From contig SCMY01000006.1 in the NCBI GenBank assembly GCA_005502805.1, positions 186,001 through 250,000 of the forward strand: a DNA stretch of 64,000 bases, in the 5' to 3' direction. Positions 54,430 to 62,889 of this stretch are shown here, piece by piece (positions within the stretch are counted from its first letter, which is position 1; every line of letters starts with the position of its first letter). The notes beneath the pieces were generated by a model. It had not been told where the DNA came from, ran no database searches, and worked only from the letters and a program-made list of their open reading frames with translations. Made by a program: the position numbers and the translations under genes. Origin of the DNA: Rhizobiales bacterium 2SD (lineage in GTDB: Bacteria > Pseudomonadota > Alphaproteobacteria > Rhizobiales > Beijerinckiaceae).

Positions 54430-54520
54430 GTCATGGTCGGGCTTGTCCCGACCATCTACGTCTTTGCTGGCCGAGGGCGTGTTCAAGACGTGGATGCTCG
54501 GCACAAGGCCGAGCATGACG
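54430..54520. repeat. Four-way-junction intergenic element, type A copy 3
   Basis: Hairpins are ATGGTCGGG/CCCGACCAT (54433-54455), CTACGTCTT/AAGACGTGG (54456-54493, one G-U pair) and ATGCTCGGC/GCCGAGCAT (54494-54516). Relative to the copies at 23591 and 28175, the last hairpin has a C-to-G change matched on the other arm. It lies between the double ATPase gene and the gamma-glutamyltransferase gene. Confidence 0.85.
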
Positions 54521-54527
54521 GCTTTCG

Positions 54528-56180
54528 TCACGCCGTCTCCGGCTCCGCCAGCCGCCAGAACAGGCGCACGCCGCCATCCTCAGTGCTCTCTAGCCCGGGC
54601 ACAGCCGAGAGCAGCTTGCGGGTGTAGTCGTGCTGGGGGGCATCGAAGATCTGGTCGCGGGTGCCTTCCTCGACGATGCGGCCGTCCTGCATGACGACGA
54701 CGCGGTCTGAGACCTGCTCGACCACGCCGAGATCATGGCTGATGAACAGGCAGGAGAAGCCGTGCTTCCTCTGTAATTCGGCGAAGAGCTCAAGCACCTG
54801 CGCCCTGACGGTGACGTCGAGCGCCGAGACCGGCTCGTCGGCGATGACGAAGCTCGGCCGGCGGATGATCGCGCGGGCGATGGCGACGCGCTGGCGCTGG
54901 CCGCCGGAGAGCTCGTGCGGATAGCGCTCGGCGAAGCCGTCGCCGAGGCCGACCTCGCTTAAGACCTCTTGCAGGCGCGCCTTCCTGTCGGCCGCGCCCA
55001 TGCCTTTCACCAAGCGCAGGGGTTCGCCGACGAGCTCGCCGATGGTCATGCGTGGATCGAGCGAGGAATAGGGGTCCTGGAAGACCATCTGGCAGTTCAG
55101 CCGATAATCCCACCAGGCCGCATCGCTCTTGTCGAGAGGCTTGCCGTTGAAGCGGATTTCGCCGCCGCTCGGCTTGATCAGGCCGGCGATGGCATGGCCG
55201 AGCGTGGTCTTGCCCGAGCCGGAGCCACCGACGACCGAGACGACCTCGCCCGGTTTCACATTGAGGCTGATGCCGTGCAGCGCCCGCTTGCCCTGCTCCT
55301 TGCGGAAGAAGCCCTGGCGGCCGCCATAGTCGACGACGAGGTCGTCGACCGAAACCAGTGGCGTCGCCGCTTCCGGCAGCGTGCGCGCCGGCTCGCGATG
55401 CGGCATCGCGGCCAGGAGCTTGCGGGTATAGGGGTGCTGCGGCCGGGCGAGGATATCCTCGCTCCTGCCCTGCTCGACGACATCGCCCTGGCACATCACG
55501 ACGATGCGGCTGCAATAGCGCGCGACCATGCCGAGATCATGCGAGATCAGCAGCACGGCGGTGCCGTTCTCCTTGGTCAGGTCGACCATCAGCTCCATGA
55601 CGTCGCGCTGGACGACGGCGTCGAGCGCGGTGGTCGGCTCGTCGGCGAGCAGCAGCGCCGGCTTCAGCAGCATCACCGAGGCCAGCATGATGCGCTGGCG
55701 CATGCCGCCGGAGTACTGGTGCGGGTAGGCGTTGAAGGCGCCTTCGGGATCGCGGATGCCGACGCGGCGGAGCATATCGAGGATGAGCTCGCGCCGGCCG
55801 TTGGCATCGAGCTTGCGATGCAGCGCGAGGCCCTCTTCGAGCTGGCGTCCGATCAGCATGGAGGGATTGAGCGAGGTCATCGGCTCCTGGAAGACCATGC
55901 CGACTTTGGCGCCGCGGATGGCCCGCAGGCGCTTTGGCGCCATGGTCGTGACCTCCTCGCCGTCGAAGCGGATCGAGCCCGAGATCAGGCGCACCGCCGG
56001 CGGAATGAAGCCCATCACGGCACGGGCTGCGAGCGTCTTGCCGGAGCCGGATTCGCCGACGATGCCGACGATCTCACCGGGTGAGACCGAGAAGCTGACA
56101 TTGTTGACGACGGTGCGGCCGGATGCGCCGATCCTGAGGGTGAGGCCGTCGACCTCCAGTAGGGGCTTGCTAGAGGTCAT
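54528..56180 (-). CDS. Peptide ABC transporter, fused double ATP-binding protein (GsiA type)
   Basis: A 550-residue protein with two complete nucleotide-binding domains. The first has Walker A GESGSGKT (42-49) and signature YSGGMRQR (156-163). The second has Walker A GGSGSGKT (318-325) and LSGGQRQR. Each resembles one of DppD and DppF, and the fusion is as in the glutathione importer GsiA. The start overlaps the permease stop by four bases. Confidence 0.95.
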   Translation of the reverse strand: MTSSKPLLEVDGLTLRIGASGRTVVNNVSFSVSPGEIVGIVGESGSGKTLAARAVMGFIPPAVRLISGSIRFDGEEVTTMAPKRLRAIRGAKVGMVFQEPMTSLNPSMLIGRQLEEGLALHRKLDANGRRELILDMLRRVGIRDPEGAFNAYPHQYSGGMRQRIMLASVMLLKPALLLADEPTTALDAVVQRDVMELMVDLTKENGTAVLLISHDLGMVARYCSRIVVMCQGDVVEQGRSEDILARPQHPYTRKLLAAMPHREPARTLPEAATPLVSVDDLVVDYGGRQGFFRKEQGKRALHGISLNVKPGEVVSVVGGSGSGKTTLGHAIAGLIKPSGGEIRFNGKPLDKSDAAWWDYRLNCQMVFQDPYSSLDPRMTIGELVGEPLRLVKGMGAADRKARLQEVLSEVGLGDGFAERYPHELSGGQRQRVAIARAIIRRPSFVIADEPVSALDVTVRAQVLELFAELQRKHGFSCLFISHDLGVVEQVSDRVVVMQDGRIVEEGTRDQIFDAPQHDYTRKLLSAVPGLESTEDGGVRLFWRLAEPETA

Positions 56181-56995
56181 CGCGCACCCCTCATCCGCGG
56201 GTCGAGCTTGTCGCGCAGGGCGTCGCCGAGCAGGTTGATGCCGAGCAGGGTCAGCGAGATGCACAGGCCCGGGAAGATGCCGAGCCAGACGGCCTGGCCG
56301 ATATAGGGCCGGGAGCCTGCCAGCATATTGCCCCAGGTCGGCGCCGGCGGCGGCACGCCGAGGCCGAGGAAGGAGAGCGAGCTCTCGGCCAGCAGCACCC
56401 AGCCGAACATCGAGGTCGCCAGCACGGTCAGCGGCGCGATGCAGTTCGGCAGGATGTGGCGGGCCATGGTGAAGCCCTCGGAGTTGCCCATCACCCGCGA
56501 GGCCGAGATGAACTCGCGCTCGCGCAGCGACAGCACCGTGCCGCGCACGATGCGGGCGACGGATGGCGCATAGGCGATGCCGAGCGCCAGGATGATGCCG
56601 TATTTGTTGGCGCCGACCACGGCGAGCAGGCCGAGCGCCAGCAGGATGCCGGGGAAGGCGAGCAGAGCGTCGTTGAAGGCCATGATGGTGCGGTCGACCC
56701 AGCCGCGGACATAGCCGGAGAACAGGCCGATGACCGTGCCGAGCGAGACGGCGAGCGCGACCGTCAGCAGGCTGATCCAGACCGATGTGGCTGCGCCCGC
56801 CATCAGCCGCGAGAGCACGTCGCGGCCGAACTCGTCGGTGCCGAGCCAGTGCGTCGCCGAGGGCGCGGCGAGCTTGGCGCGGAAGGAGAGCCGCAAGGGA
56901 TCGTACGGCGTCCAGACAGAGCTGACCGCCGCGACGATGCCGAGGAAGCCGATCAGCGTGCCGCCGACCAGGGCGTTGGGAGCGGGAAGCCTCAT
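56177..56995 (-). CDS. Peptide ABC transporter permease (DppC/GsiD type)
   Basis: A 272-residue protein with about six helices. It has the N-terminal DPLRLSFRAKLAAPSATHWL, then GTDEFGRDVLSRL typical of DppC, and the EAA-like loop EFISASRVMGNSEGFTMARH followed by ILPN. ATG 56995 overlaps the DppB-type stop by four bases. Confidence 0.94.
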   Translation of the reverse strand: MRLPAPNALVGGTLIGFLGIVAAVSSVWTPYDPLRLSFRAKLAAPSATHWLGTDEFGRDVLSRLMAGAATSVWISLLTVALAVSLGTVIGLFSGYVRGWVDRTIMAFNDALLAFPGILLALGLLAVVGANKYGIILALGIAYAPSVARIVRGTVLSLREREFISASRVMGNSEGFTMARHILPNCIAPLTVLATSMFGWVLLAESSLSFLGLGVPPPAPTWGNMLAGSRPYIGQAVWLGIFPGLCISLTLLGINLLGDALRDKLDPRMRGAR

Positions 56996-57936
56996 TGCGC
57001 CGTCACTCTCGGATCGAAGATCGGATAGCAGAGGTCGATCACAAGATTGACCAGCACATAGGTGAAGGCGACGAAGAGCATGCAGCCCTGGATCACCGGA
57101 TAGTCGCGAGCGAAGATCGAATCGACCAGCAGACGGCCCAATCCGGGGATGGTGAAGACCGTCTCGACCACCGCGATGCCGCCGAGCAGATTGCCGAGCA
57201 CAAGGCCGATCAGCGTCCAGGTCGGGCCGAAGGCATTCTTGAAGGCGTGGTTCCAGAGCACGGCGCTCTCGGTCAGGCCCTTGGCTCTCGCATGGGTGAT
57301 GTAGTCGAGCCGCAGCACCTCCAGCGTCGAGGCGCGCGCCATGCGCAGGATCACGCCGATCTCGTGCAGGAACAGCGTCATGATCGGCATGATCAGATAG
57401 AGGATACCGGCGATCGGATTCTCGGCGATCGAGACGTAGCCGACCACCGGCAGCCATTCGAGCTTGAGCCCGAAGAACAGAAGCAGCAGCAGGCCGAGCC
57501 AGAAGGTCGGGATCGAGAGCAGCAGCGTCGCGACGGCGACGAGGCTGAGATCGAGCGAGGTATCCTGCTTCCAGGCGGCGAGCACACCGGCCGGCACGGC
57601 AACGAGGCTGGCGAGCGCGACAGCGACCAGAACGATCTGGGCCGAGATCCAGAAGCGCTGCAGGATCAGCGGCAGCACCGCCTGCTGCGAGTTGATCGAC
57701 TGGCCGAGATCGCCCTTGAGCAGGTTGCCGAACCAGATGCCGAACTGGACCGGCACGCTCTGGTCGAGGCCGAGCCTGGCCTGTAGGTCGGCGATCGAGG
57801 CTGGGGTCGCCAGATCCCCCAGCATCAGCGAGGCCGGATCGCCCGGGATCAGGCGGATCAAGCCGAAGACCGAGATCGACACGATCAGCAGTGTCGGCAC
57901 GGACATCAGGATGCGCGTCAGCGCAAAGCGCAGCAT
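56992..57936 (-). CDS. Peptide ABC transporter permease (DppB/GsiC type)
   Basis: A 314-residue protein. It has the DppB N-terminal segment IRLIPGDPASLMLGDLATP and the loop DYITHARAKGLTESAVLWNH. It pairs with the permease at 56177-56995 and lies 33 bases after the binding-protein gene. Confidence 0.94.
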   Translation of the reverse strand: MLRFALTRILMSVPTLLIVSISVFGLIRLIPGDPASLMLGDLATPASIADLQARLGLDQSVPVQFGIWFGNLLKGDLGQSINSQQAVLPLILQRFWISAQIVLVAVALASLVAVPAGVLAAWKQDTSLDLSLVAVATLLLSIPTFWLGLLLLLFFGLKLEWLPVVGYVSIAENPIAGILYLIMPIMTLFLHEIGVILRMARASTLEVLRLDYITHARAKGLTESAVLWNHAFKNAFGPTWTLIGLVLGNLLGGIAVVETVFTIPGLGRLLVDSIFARDYPVIQGCMLFVAFTYVLVNLVIDLCYPIFDPRVTAQ

Positions 57937-57969
57937 CGGCTTCCTCCCGGTGCTTGACGGAATTGGGCG

Positions 57970-59523
57970 TCAGTTCGCCAGCGTCACTTCCCACATGCGC
58001 AGCTTCGACTGCCACGGCTTGAAGCCCTGGACGCGCTTGGTATGGGCGACGATGTCGAGGCCGTTGAAGGCGAAGATCATCGGGACTTCGTCGATGACGC
58101 GCTTGTGCAATTCGTCGACGAGCTTCTGGCGCTCGGCCCGGTCGGAGGTGACGTAGAGCTTGTCGATCTGCTTCTGCGCTTCCGGATTGTCCCAGGTCTT
58201 GCGCGGCTGTTTGTCCTTCGATCCCGAGAACTGCTCGAAGGCGATCGCGGGATCGAAGCGGGCCGAGAAGGAGAAGGACTGCATCTGGTAGTTGCCCTTG
58301 TTGAAGCGGTCGAGCTGGGTCGCCCAGTCGAGCACCTCGATCTCGGCACTGATGCCGACGGACTGCAGCATCTGCTGGGCCACCACCGCGGCCGGGAAGC
58401 TCGGCACCACCGGGCGCTTATTGGCGAGGATCACGATCTTCTCGCCCTTGTAGCCGGCCTCCTTGAGCAGCGTCTTGGCGCGGGCCGCGTCGAAGACATG
58501 GCCCTTCTTCTCGACCTCGCCGAAATAGCTAGAGCCGGAATAGATCGGCGAGGTGTTGGGCTTGCCGAGGTCGTTGTAGAAGGCGGCGACGATCTCATCC
58601 ATGTCGAGCGCGGCGGCGATCGCCTGGCGCAGCTTCTGGTTGCCCATCACCGTGTCCCTGGTCTGGATCAGGAAGACGTGCCTGACGGCATTGGGCTCGG
58701 CCACGACCGATAGCTTCGGGTTCTTCTTCAGCTCGGCCGCGTCGCTCGGCAGGATCTCGCTGAGGTCGAGCGCGCCGGAGATCAAGCCGGCCTTCACCGT
58801 CGCCGGGTCCTTGACGATCAGGAACTTGACGTCCTTGAGCAGTGGGCGCTTCGAGCCGACATAGCCATCGGCCTTGCCGCCGTCCTTCGGCGATTTGTAG
58901 CCATCGAAGGCGGTCATGGTGAAATATTCGCCGCGCTTCCACTCGCCGAACTTGTAGGGGCCGGTGCCGATCGGCTTGTCCCAGGAGCCGTCGGCCTTGA
59001 CCGAATCCTTGTGCAGGATCGCGGTCATCGCGCAGTCGGTGCGGGCGAGCGTGTCGAGGAAGAGCGCGTTCGGCTTGTCGATCTGCATCACCACGGTACG
59101 GGCGTCCGGCGCCGTCACCTGCTCGACCTTGAGGCCGGAGCGGCCGTCGAATTCCGAGGTGCAGCGCCAGTCGGTCTTCGGATCCATGTAGCGGTTCCAG
59201 CTCCACAGCACGTCGGCCGAGGAGAGCTCGGCGCCGTTGTGGAACTTGACGCCCTGGCGCAGCGTGAAGGTGTAGGTCTTACCGTCGGCGGAGAGGTCGA
59301 CCTTCTCGGCGAGGAGCGGCGTCGCGACGCCGCCCTCATTGTAGCCGACGAGCCCCTCGACCAGCTGCAGCGCGAAATCGTCGGTGTTGTCGTCGCGGTT
59401 GACGCCGGGATTGTTGCTGCGGATGTCGGCGGCGACCGCCACCGTGATCGATTGCGCCGTAGCCGGAGCGGCGAAGGCCGCGGTGGCGATGAGGGCGGCG
59501 GCCGGCGCAAACAGATACTTCAT
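57970..59523 (-). CDS. Peptide ABC solute-binding protein (family 5), copy 1
   Basis: A 517-residue protein with a Sec signal peptide ending near PATAQ. It shares NPGVNRDDNTD just after the leader, HNGAELSSADVLWSWNRYMD and GTGPYKFGEWKRGEYF with the next copy. It is adjacent to the permeases, so it is the most likely cognate receptor. Ligands of this family are peptides, glutathione, nickel chelates or opines. Confidence 0.94.
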   Translation of the reverse strand: MKYLFAPAAALIATAAFAAPATAQSITVAVAADIRSNNPGVNRDDNTDDFALQLVEGLVGYNEGGVATPLLAEKVDLSADGKTYTFTLRQGVKFHNGAELSSADVLWSWNRYMDPKTDWRCTSEFDGRSGLKVEQVTAPDARTVVMQIDKPNALFLDTLARTDCAMTAILHKDSVKADGSWDKPIGTGPYKFGEWKRGEYFTMTAFDGYKSPKDGGKADGYVGSKRPLLKDVKFLIVKDPATVKAGLISGALDLSEILPSDAAELKKNPKLSVVAEPNAVRHVFLIQTRDTVMGNQKLRQAIAAALDMDEIVAAFYNDLGKPNTSPIYSGSSYFGEVEKKGHVFDAARAKTLLKEAGYKGEKIVILANKRPVVPSFPAAVVAQQMLQSVGISAEIEVLDWATQLDRFNKGNYQMQSFSFSARFDPAIAFEQFSGSKDKQPRKTWDNPEAQKQIDKLYVTSDRAERQKLVDELHKRVIDEVPMIFAFNGLDIVAHTKRVQGFKPWQSKLRMWEVTLAN

Positions 59524-59586
59524 CTCGGTCCCCTGTCGTTTTTTGAGTTGTCGTTGTGATCGTCAGGCCGCCGCGTCCGCGGCGGA

Positions 59587-61131
59587 TCAGTTGGCGAGGC
59601 CGACCTCCCAGAGCCGCGGCTTCCCGGCGACCCAGGCGGCAAAGCCCTGCAGGCGCTTCGAGACCACGGCGGTGTCGACCTGGTTGTAGAGGAAGATCAG
59701 CGGCGCATCGGCGAGCATCAGCTTGTGGAGTTCGTCGAACAGCTTCTGGCGCTCGCCTTCATCGGCGGTGATCGTCGCCTTCTCGATCAGCTCGTCGGCG
59801 CGGCGGCTGTCCCAGGCCTTGGACGGGTAGGTGTCCTTGGGGCCGCTGAACTGGTTGTAGCTCTGGGCCGGATCGATGCGGGCGGAATAGCTGAAGGACA
59901 TCATCTGGTAGTTGCCCTTGCTGTAGCGGTCGAGCTGCGTCGCCCATTCCAGCACTTCGATCTCGCTGTCGATGCCGGCGGCCTGCAGCATCGCTTGCGC
60001 CACCACCGCGACCGGGAAGCTCGGCACGGTCGAGCGCTTGTTGGCGATCAGCTTGATCGTCTGGCCCTTGTAGCCGGCATCCGTGAGCAGCTTCTTCACG
60101 CGGGCCGGATCGTGATTGTAGCGCTGGCGCTGGACCTCGCTGTAATAGGGCGAGGCCATGTGGATGGCGGAGTTGTTGACCTTGCCGAGCTCGTTCGAGG
60201 CCTGGGCGACGAGCTCGTCGAGGTCGAGCGCTGCCGCGATCGCCTGGCGCATGCGGACATCCGATAGCAGCGGATCGCGGCTTTGCAGGAGCAGGGCATG
60301 CTTGGTCGCGCTCGGCGCGGTCATGACCTGAACGCTACCGCTCTTCTGCATCTCTGGCAGATCGGAGTCCGGGATATCCGCGACATGGAGCGCGCCCGAG
60401 AGCAGCCCGGCCTTGACGGTCGCGCCGTCGGCGATGGAGAGGAACTTGACCTCCGGCACCAACGCATTCTTGCGGCCGACATAGCCGTCGCGCTTGTCGC
60501 CGGGTGGTGAGACATAAGAATCGAAGCGCTTCAGCGAGACGAACTCGCCGCGGCGCCAGTCGCCGAGCATGAACGGGCCGGTGCCGATCGGCTTGTCGAA
60601 GCTGCCGTCGGGCTTCAGCGAGTCCTTGTGGATGATCGCGACCATGGCGCAATCGGTCCGCGCCATCGTGTCGAGGAAGAGCGCGCTCGGCTTCTCCAGC
60701 GTCATCACGACGGTCGCGGCATCGGGCGCGGTGACACCAGTCACCTTCATGCCGATGCGGCCATCGAATTCCGAGCGGCAGCGCCAGTCGGTCTTCGGAT
60801 CCATGTAGCGGGTCCAGTTCCAGAGGACGTCGGCCGAGGTGAGTTCGGCGCCGTTGTGGAACTTGACGCCCTTGCGCAGCGTGAAGGTGTAGCTCAGCCC
60901 ATCGGGGGAGACGGCGACCTTCTCCGCCAGCAGCGGCGCGACCGCGCCGTTCTCGCGATAGCCGACCAACCCCTCGACCATGTGCAGCACGACGGCGTCG
61001 GTGTTGTCGTCGCGGTTGACGCCTGGATTGGTCGAGCGGATGTCGGCATTGAGCGCGACATTGATCGTCTGCGCCGTGGCGGGGCTCGCGAGAGCAAGGA
61101 GGGCGAAGGCGGAGATGAGCCGGCGGTTCAT
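59587..61131 (-). CDS. Peptide ABC solute-binding protein (family 5), copy 2
   Basis: A 514-residue protein, Sec signal ending near PATAQT. It is collinear with copy 1 over its whole length (NPGVNRDDNTD, TSADVLWNWTRYMDPKTDWR, GTGPFMLGDWRRGEFV), so the pair arose by tandem duplication. Differences in the binding lobes suggest a shifted ligand range. It lies 35 bases after the alpha/beta-hydrolase gene on the same strand. Confidence 0.94.
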   Translation of the reverse strand: MNRRLISAFALLALASPATAQTINVALNADIRSTNPGVNRDDNTDAVVLHMVEGLVGYRENGAVAPLLAEKVAVSPDGLSYTFTLRKGVKFHNGAELTSADVLWNWTRYMDPKTDWRCRSEFDGRIGMKVTGVTAPDAATVVMTLEKPSALFLDTMARTDCAMVAIIHKDSLKPDGSFDKPIGTGPFMLGDWRRGEFVSLKRFDSYVSPPGDKRDGYVGRKNALVPEVKFLSIADGATVKAGLLSGALHVADIPDSDLPEMQKSGSVQVMTAPSATKHALLLQSRDPLLSDVRMRQAIAAALDLDELVAQASNELGKVNNSAIHMASPYYSEVQRQRYNHDPARVKKLLTDAGYKGQTIKLIANKRSTVPSFPVAVVAQAMLQAAGIDSEIEVLEWATQLDRYSKGNYQMMSFSYSARIDPAQSYNQFSGPKDTYPSKAWDSRRADELIEKATITADEGERQKLFDELHKLMLADAPLIFLYNQVDTAVVSKRLQGFAAWVAGKPRLWEVGLAN

Positions 61132-61166
61132 TGTCGTTCCCCTCGCTGTTCGCGGTCCCGGCGGCC

Positions 61167-62051
61167 TCAGGCCGCCTTCGCCGCGCCGGATCGGCGCTTG
61201 GCGAGCACGTCGGCGAAGAAGTCCTCGACCCGCGAGACCGCCTTCAGCCCGTCATGCGGCATGTTCGGCACGAGATCGAAGCGTACGGTGATGCCGTGCT
61301 CCTCGAAGTTGCGGCGCAAGGTATCGAGCCGCTCGGGGCGATTGGTGCCGGCATGGTTTGCGTCCGGCATCCAGCTGGCGTTGCCGGGCTGGTGGGTGAT
61401 CTCCCAGGTCTCGAGATCGGCGGCGCCGACGATCATCTGGACCGCAACCTTGCGCATCGCCTCGACATCTGGGGCGGTGCCGAAGAGCTCGGCCATGTTG
61501 CGGGTGCCGACCCACCAGTCGCGCGTTGGGTCGAGCAGCGTCACCGAGCCCGGCGCGCCGATCGAGGCGGCCCAGAGCTTATGCGGCTGCAGCATCAGGA
61601 AGCGATGGGTGAAATGACCGCCGCCGGAGTAGCCGAACAAGGCGAAGCGGTCGAAGCGCAGGCCATAATGCTGTGCGACCTCCTCGACCATGGCGAGCAG
61701 GATGTGGTCGTAGCGGACCGCGCCCTCGCGCATGTATTTGAAGCCGTTGCGGTTGCCGTCGCCCATCACGCCGATCGGGAAGAGCGGGGCGAGGATGATG
61801 CAGTTGTTCCAGCGGCCGAAGGCTTCGAAGGCGTCGCGATAGCCGGTGAAGCCGCGGCCGGTGCCGTGCATGGTGACGACGAGCTCGGGCGCCTGCCCGC
61901 CCTTGCCGAGGGTCTTCGGCACATAGAGGCAATAGCTGAAGCGCGGATCGGCCTTGCAGGCGATCACCGGTGTCGGGCCGAGATCGTAGAGCGCGCGCGC
62001 GATCGCCGCCGCGTCGTCCTGCTTGGCGGGCTTTGCAGCGGGAGCGGTCAT
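61167..62051 (-). CDS. Alpha/beta hydrolase (esterase/PHB-depolymerase-like)
   Basis: A 294-residue protein. The nucleophile elbow is GYSGGG with Ser142; Asp212 (GAADLETW) and His266 (MPHDG) complete a likely triad, and VVTMHGTG forms the oxyanion loop. There is no signal peptide, so it acts in the cytoplasm. It is the first gene of the minus-strand importer operon, divergent from the GntR regulator, so it may hydrolyse an ester or amide of the imported compound. Confidence 0.85.
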   Translation of the reverse strand: MTAPAAKPAKQDDAAAIARALYDLGPTPVIACKADPRFSYCLYVPKTLGKGGQAPELVVTMHGTGRGFTGYRDAFEAFGRWNNCIILAPLFPIGVMGDGNRNGFKYMREGAVRYDHILLAMVEEVAQHYGLRFDRFALFGYSGGGHFTHRFLMLQPHKLWAASIGAPGSVTLLDPTRDWWVGTRNMAELFGTAPDVEAMRKVAVQMIVGAADLETWEITHQPGNASWMPDANHAGTNRPERLDTLRRNFEEHGITVRFDLVPNMPHDGLKAVSRVEDFFADVLAKRRSGAAKAA

Positions 62052-62076
62052 GCGGCGTTTCCTGATTGGTTATAAG

Positions 62077-62088
62077 ATTGGCGCCAAT
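62077..62088. promoter_or_regulatory. Candidate GntR operator
   Basis: ATTGGCGCCAAT is a perfect 12-bp palindrome in the divergent gap. AA and TT flanks extend the symmetry by one mismatch and two matches. It lies 25 bases ahead of the hydrolase ATG, where a repressor would block the operon promoter. Confidence 0.55.
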
Positions 62089-62179
62089 TTTGTTGCATGA
62101 TACGATCGGCCCTGCAAGCCGGATTCGACAGATTTCGAGCCGGCTCGCCTGCATCGCTCCGATGCTCTAGAGACCCGTC

Positions 62180-62830
62180 ATGGCCACCCGTCCAAAGACC
62201 CGCCAGCGCGCCAAGGGCGAACTCGCCAACGAGATCGCCCGGGCGATTCATGTCCGCGCCTATCGGCCAGGCGAGTGGCTTCGGCAGATCGATCTGGAGG
62301 AAGCCTTCCAGGCGACGCGCTTCGATGTCCGTACCGCGCTCGACGAACTCGCCGTGCGCAAGACGATCGAGCATGTGCCCAATCGCGGCTACCGGGTGAC
62401 CGAGATCGATCTTGAGACCTATCGCGCGATCCGCGACACTCGCATCATCCTCGAAAGCGCCGCCGCCCGCCTCGTCATCGGCAAGATGGATGATGCGGCT
62501 CTCGCCAAGCTCGAGGCGCTTGCTCGGGAGTTCAGCGGCGCCGTGCAGAGCGGCACGCGCGTCGAGCAGAGCGAGATCAACCGCGCCTTCCATAGCCTGA
62601 TCTATGCTCATTGCGGCAATCCGGTCCTGGTCGAGACGATCTGGAGCCTGCGCGATCGCTCGCGTGGCTCGGCTGTCACGGTCTGGGCCTCGCATCAGGC
62701 CCTGCTCGCCAGCGACGCCGACCATCACGCCATGGTCGCGGCGATCCGGGCCGGGGATGGCGAGCGCCTCGCGGAACTCACCAGCCACCACATCATCAAG
62801 GACCTGATCGAGGTTTCCGGGGCGGCCTAG
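62180..62830 (+). CDS. GntR-family regulator (FCD type) of the peptide importer operon
   Basis: A 216-residue protein. The winged HTH is at about residues 12-75 (LRQIDLEEAFQATRFDVRTA), followed by a helical FCD domain with Asp/His metal-site residues (HSLIYAHCGNP, TSHHIIKDL). It is divergent from the hydrolase/importer operon and probably represses it. The inducer is unknown. Confidence 0.88.
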   Translation: MATRPKTRQRAKGELANEIARAIHVRAYRPGEWLRQIDLEEAFQATRFDVRTALDELAVRKTIEHVPNRGYRVTEIDLETYRAIRDTRIILESAAARLVIGKMDDAALAKLEALAREFSGAVQSGTRVEQSEINRAFHSLIYAHCGNPVLVETIWSLRDRSRGSAVTVWASHQALLASDADHHAMVAAIRAGDGERLAELTSHHIIKDLIEVSGAA

Positions 62831-62831
62831 A

Positions 62832-62875
62832 GCATTTTCAAGCGAAGTGGACACCGGTTCGCGTGAAGAAAATGC
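62832..62875. repeat. Short palindromic Rhizobiales-type repeat
   Basis: GCATTTTC (62832-62839) and GAAAATGC (62868-62875) flank AAGCGAAGTGGACACCGGTT and a few more bases, then GATAAAAC. I recognise this as a very common dispersed intergenic element in this bacterial order. It lies between converging genes and, with the following A-rich tract, may act as a terminator. Confidence 0.7.
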
Positions 62876-62889
62876 GATAAAACAAAACT

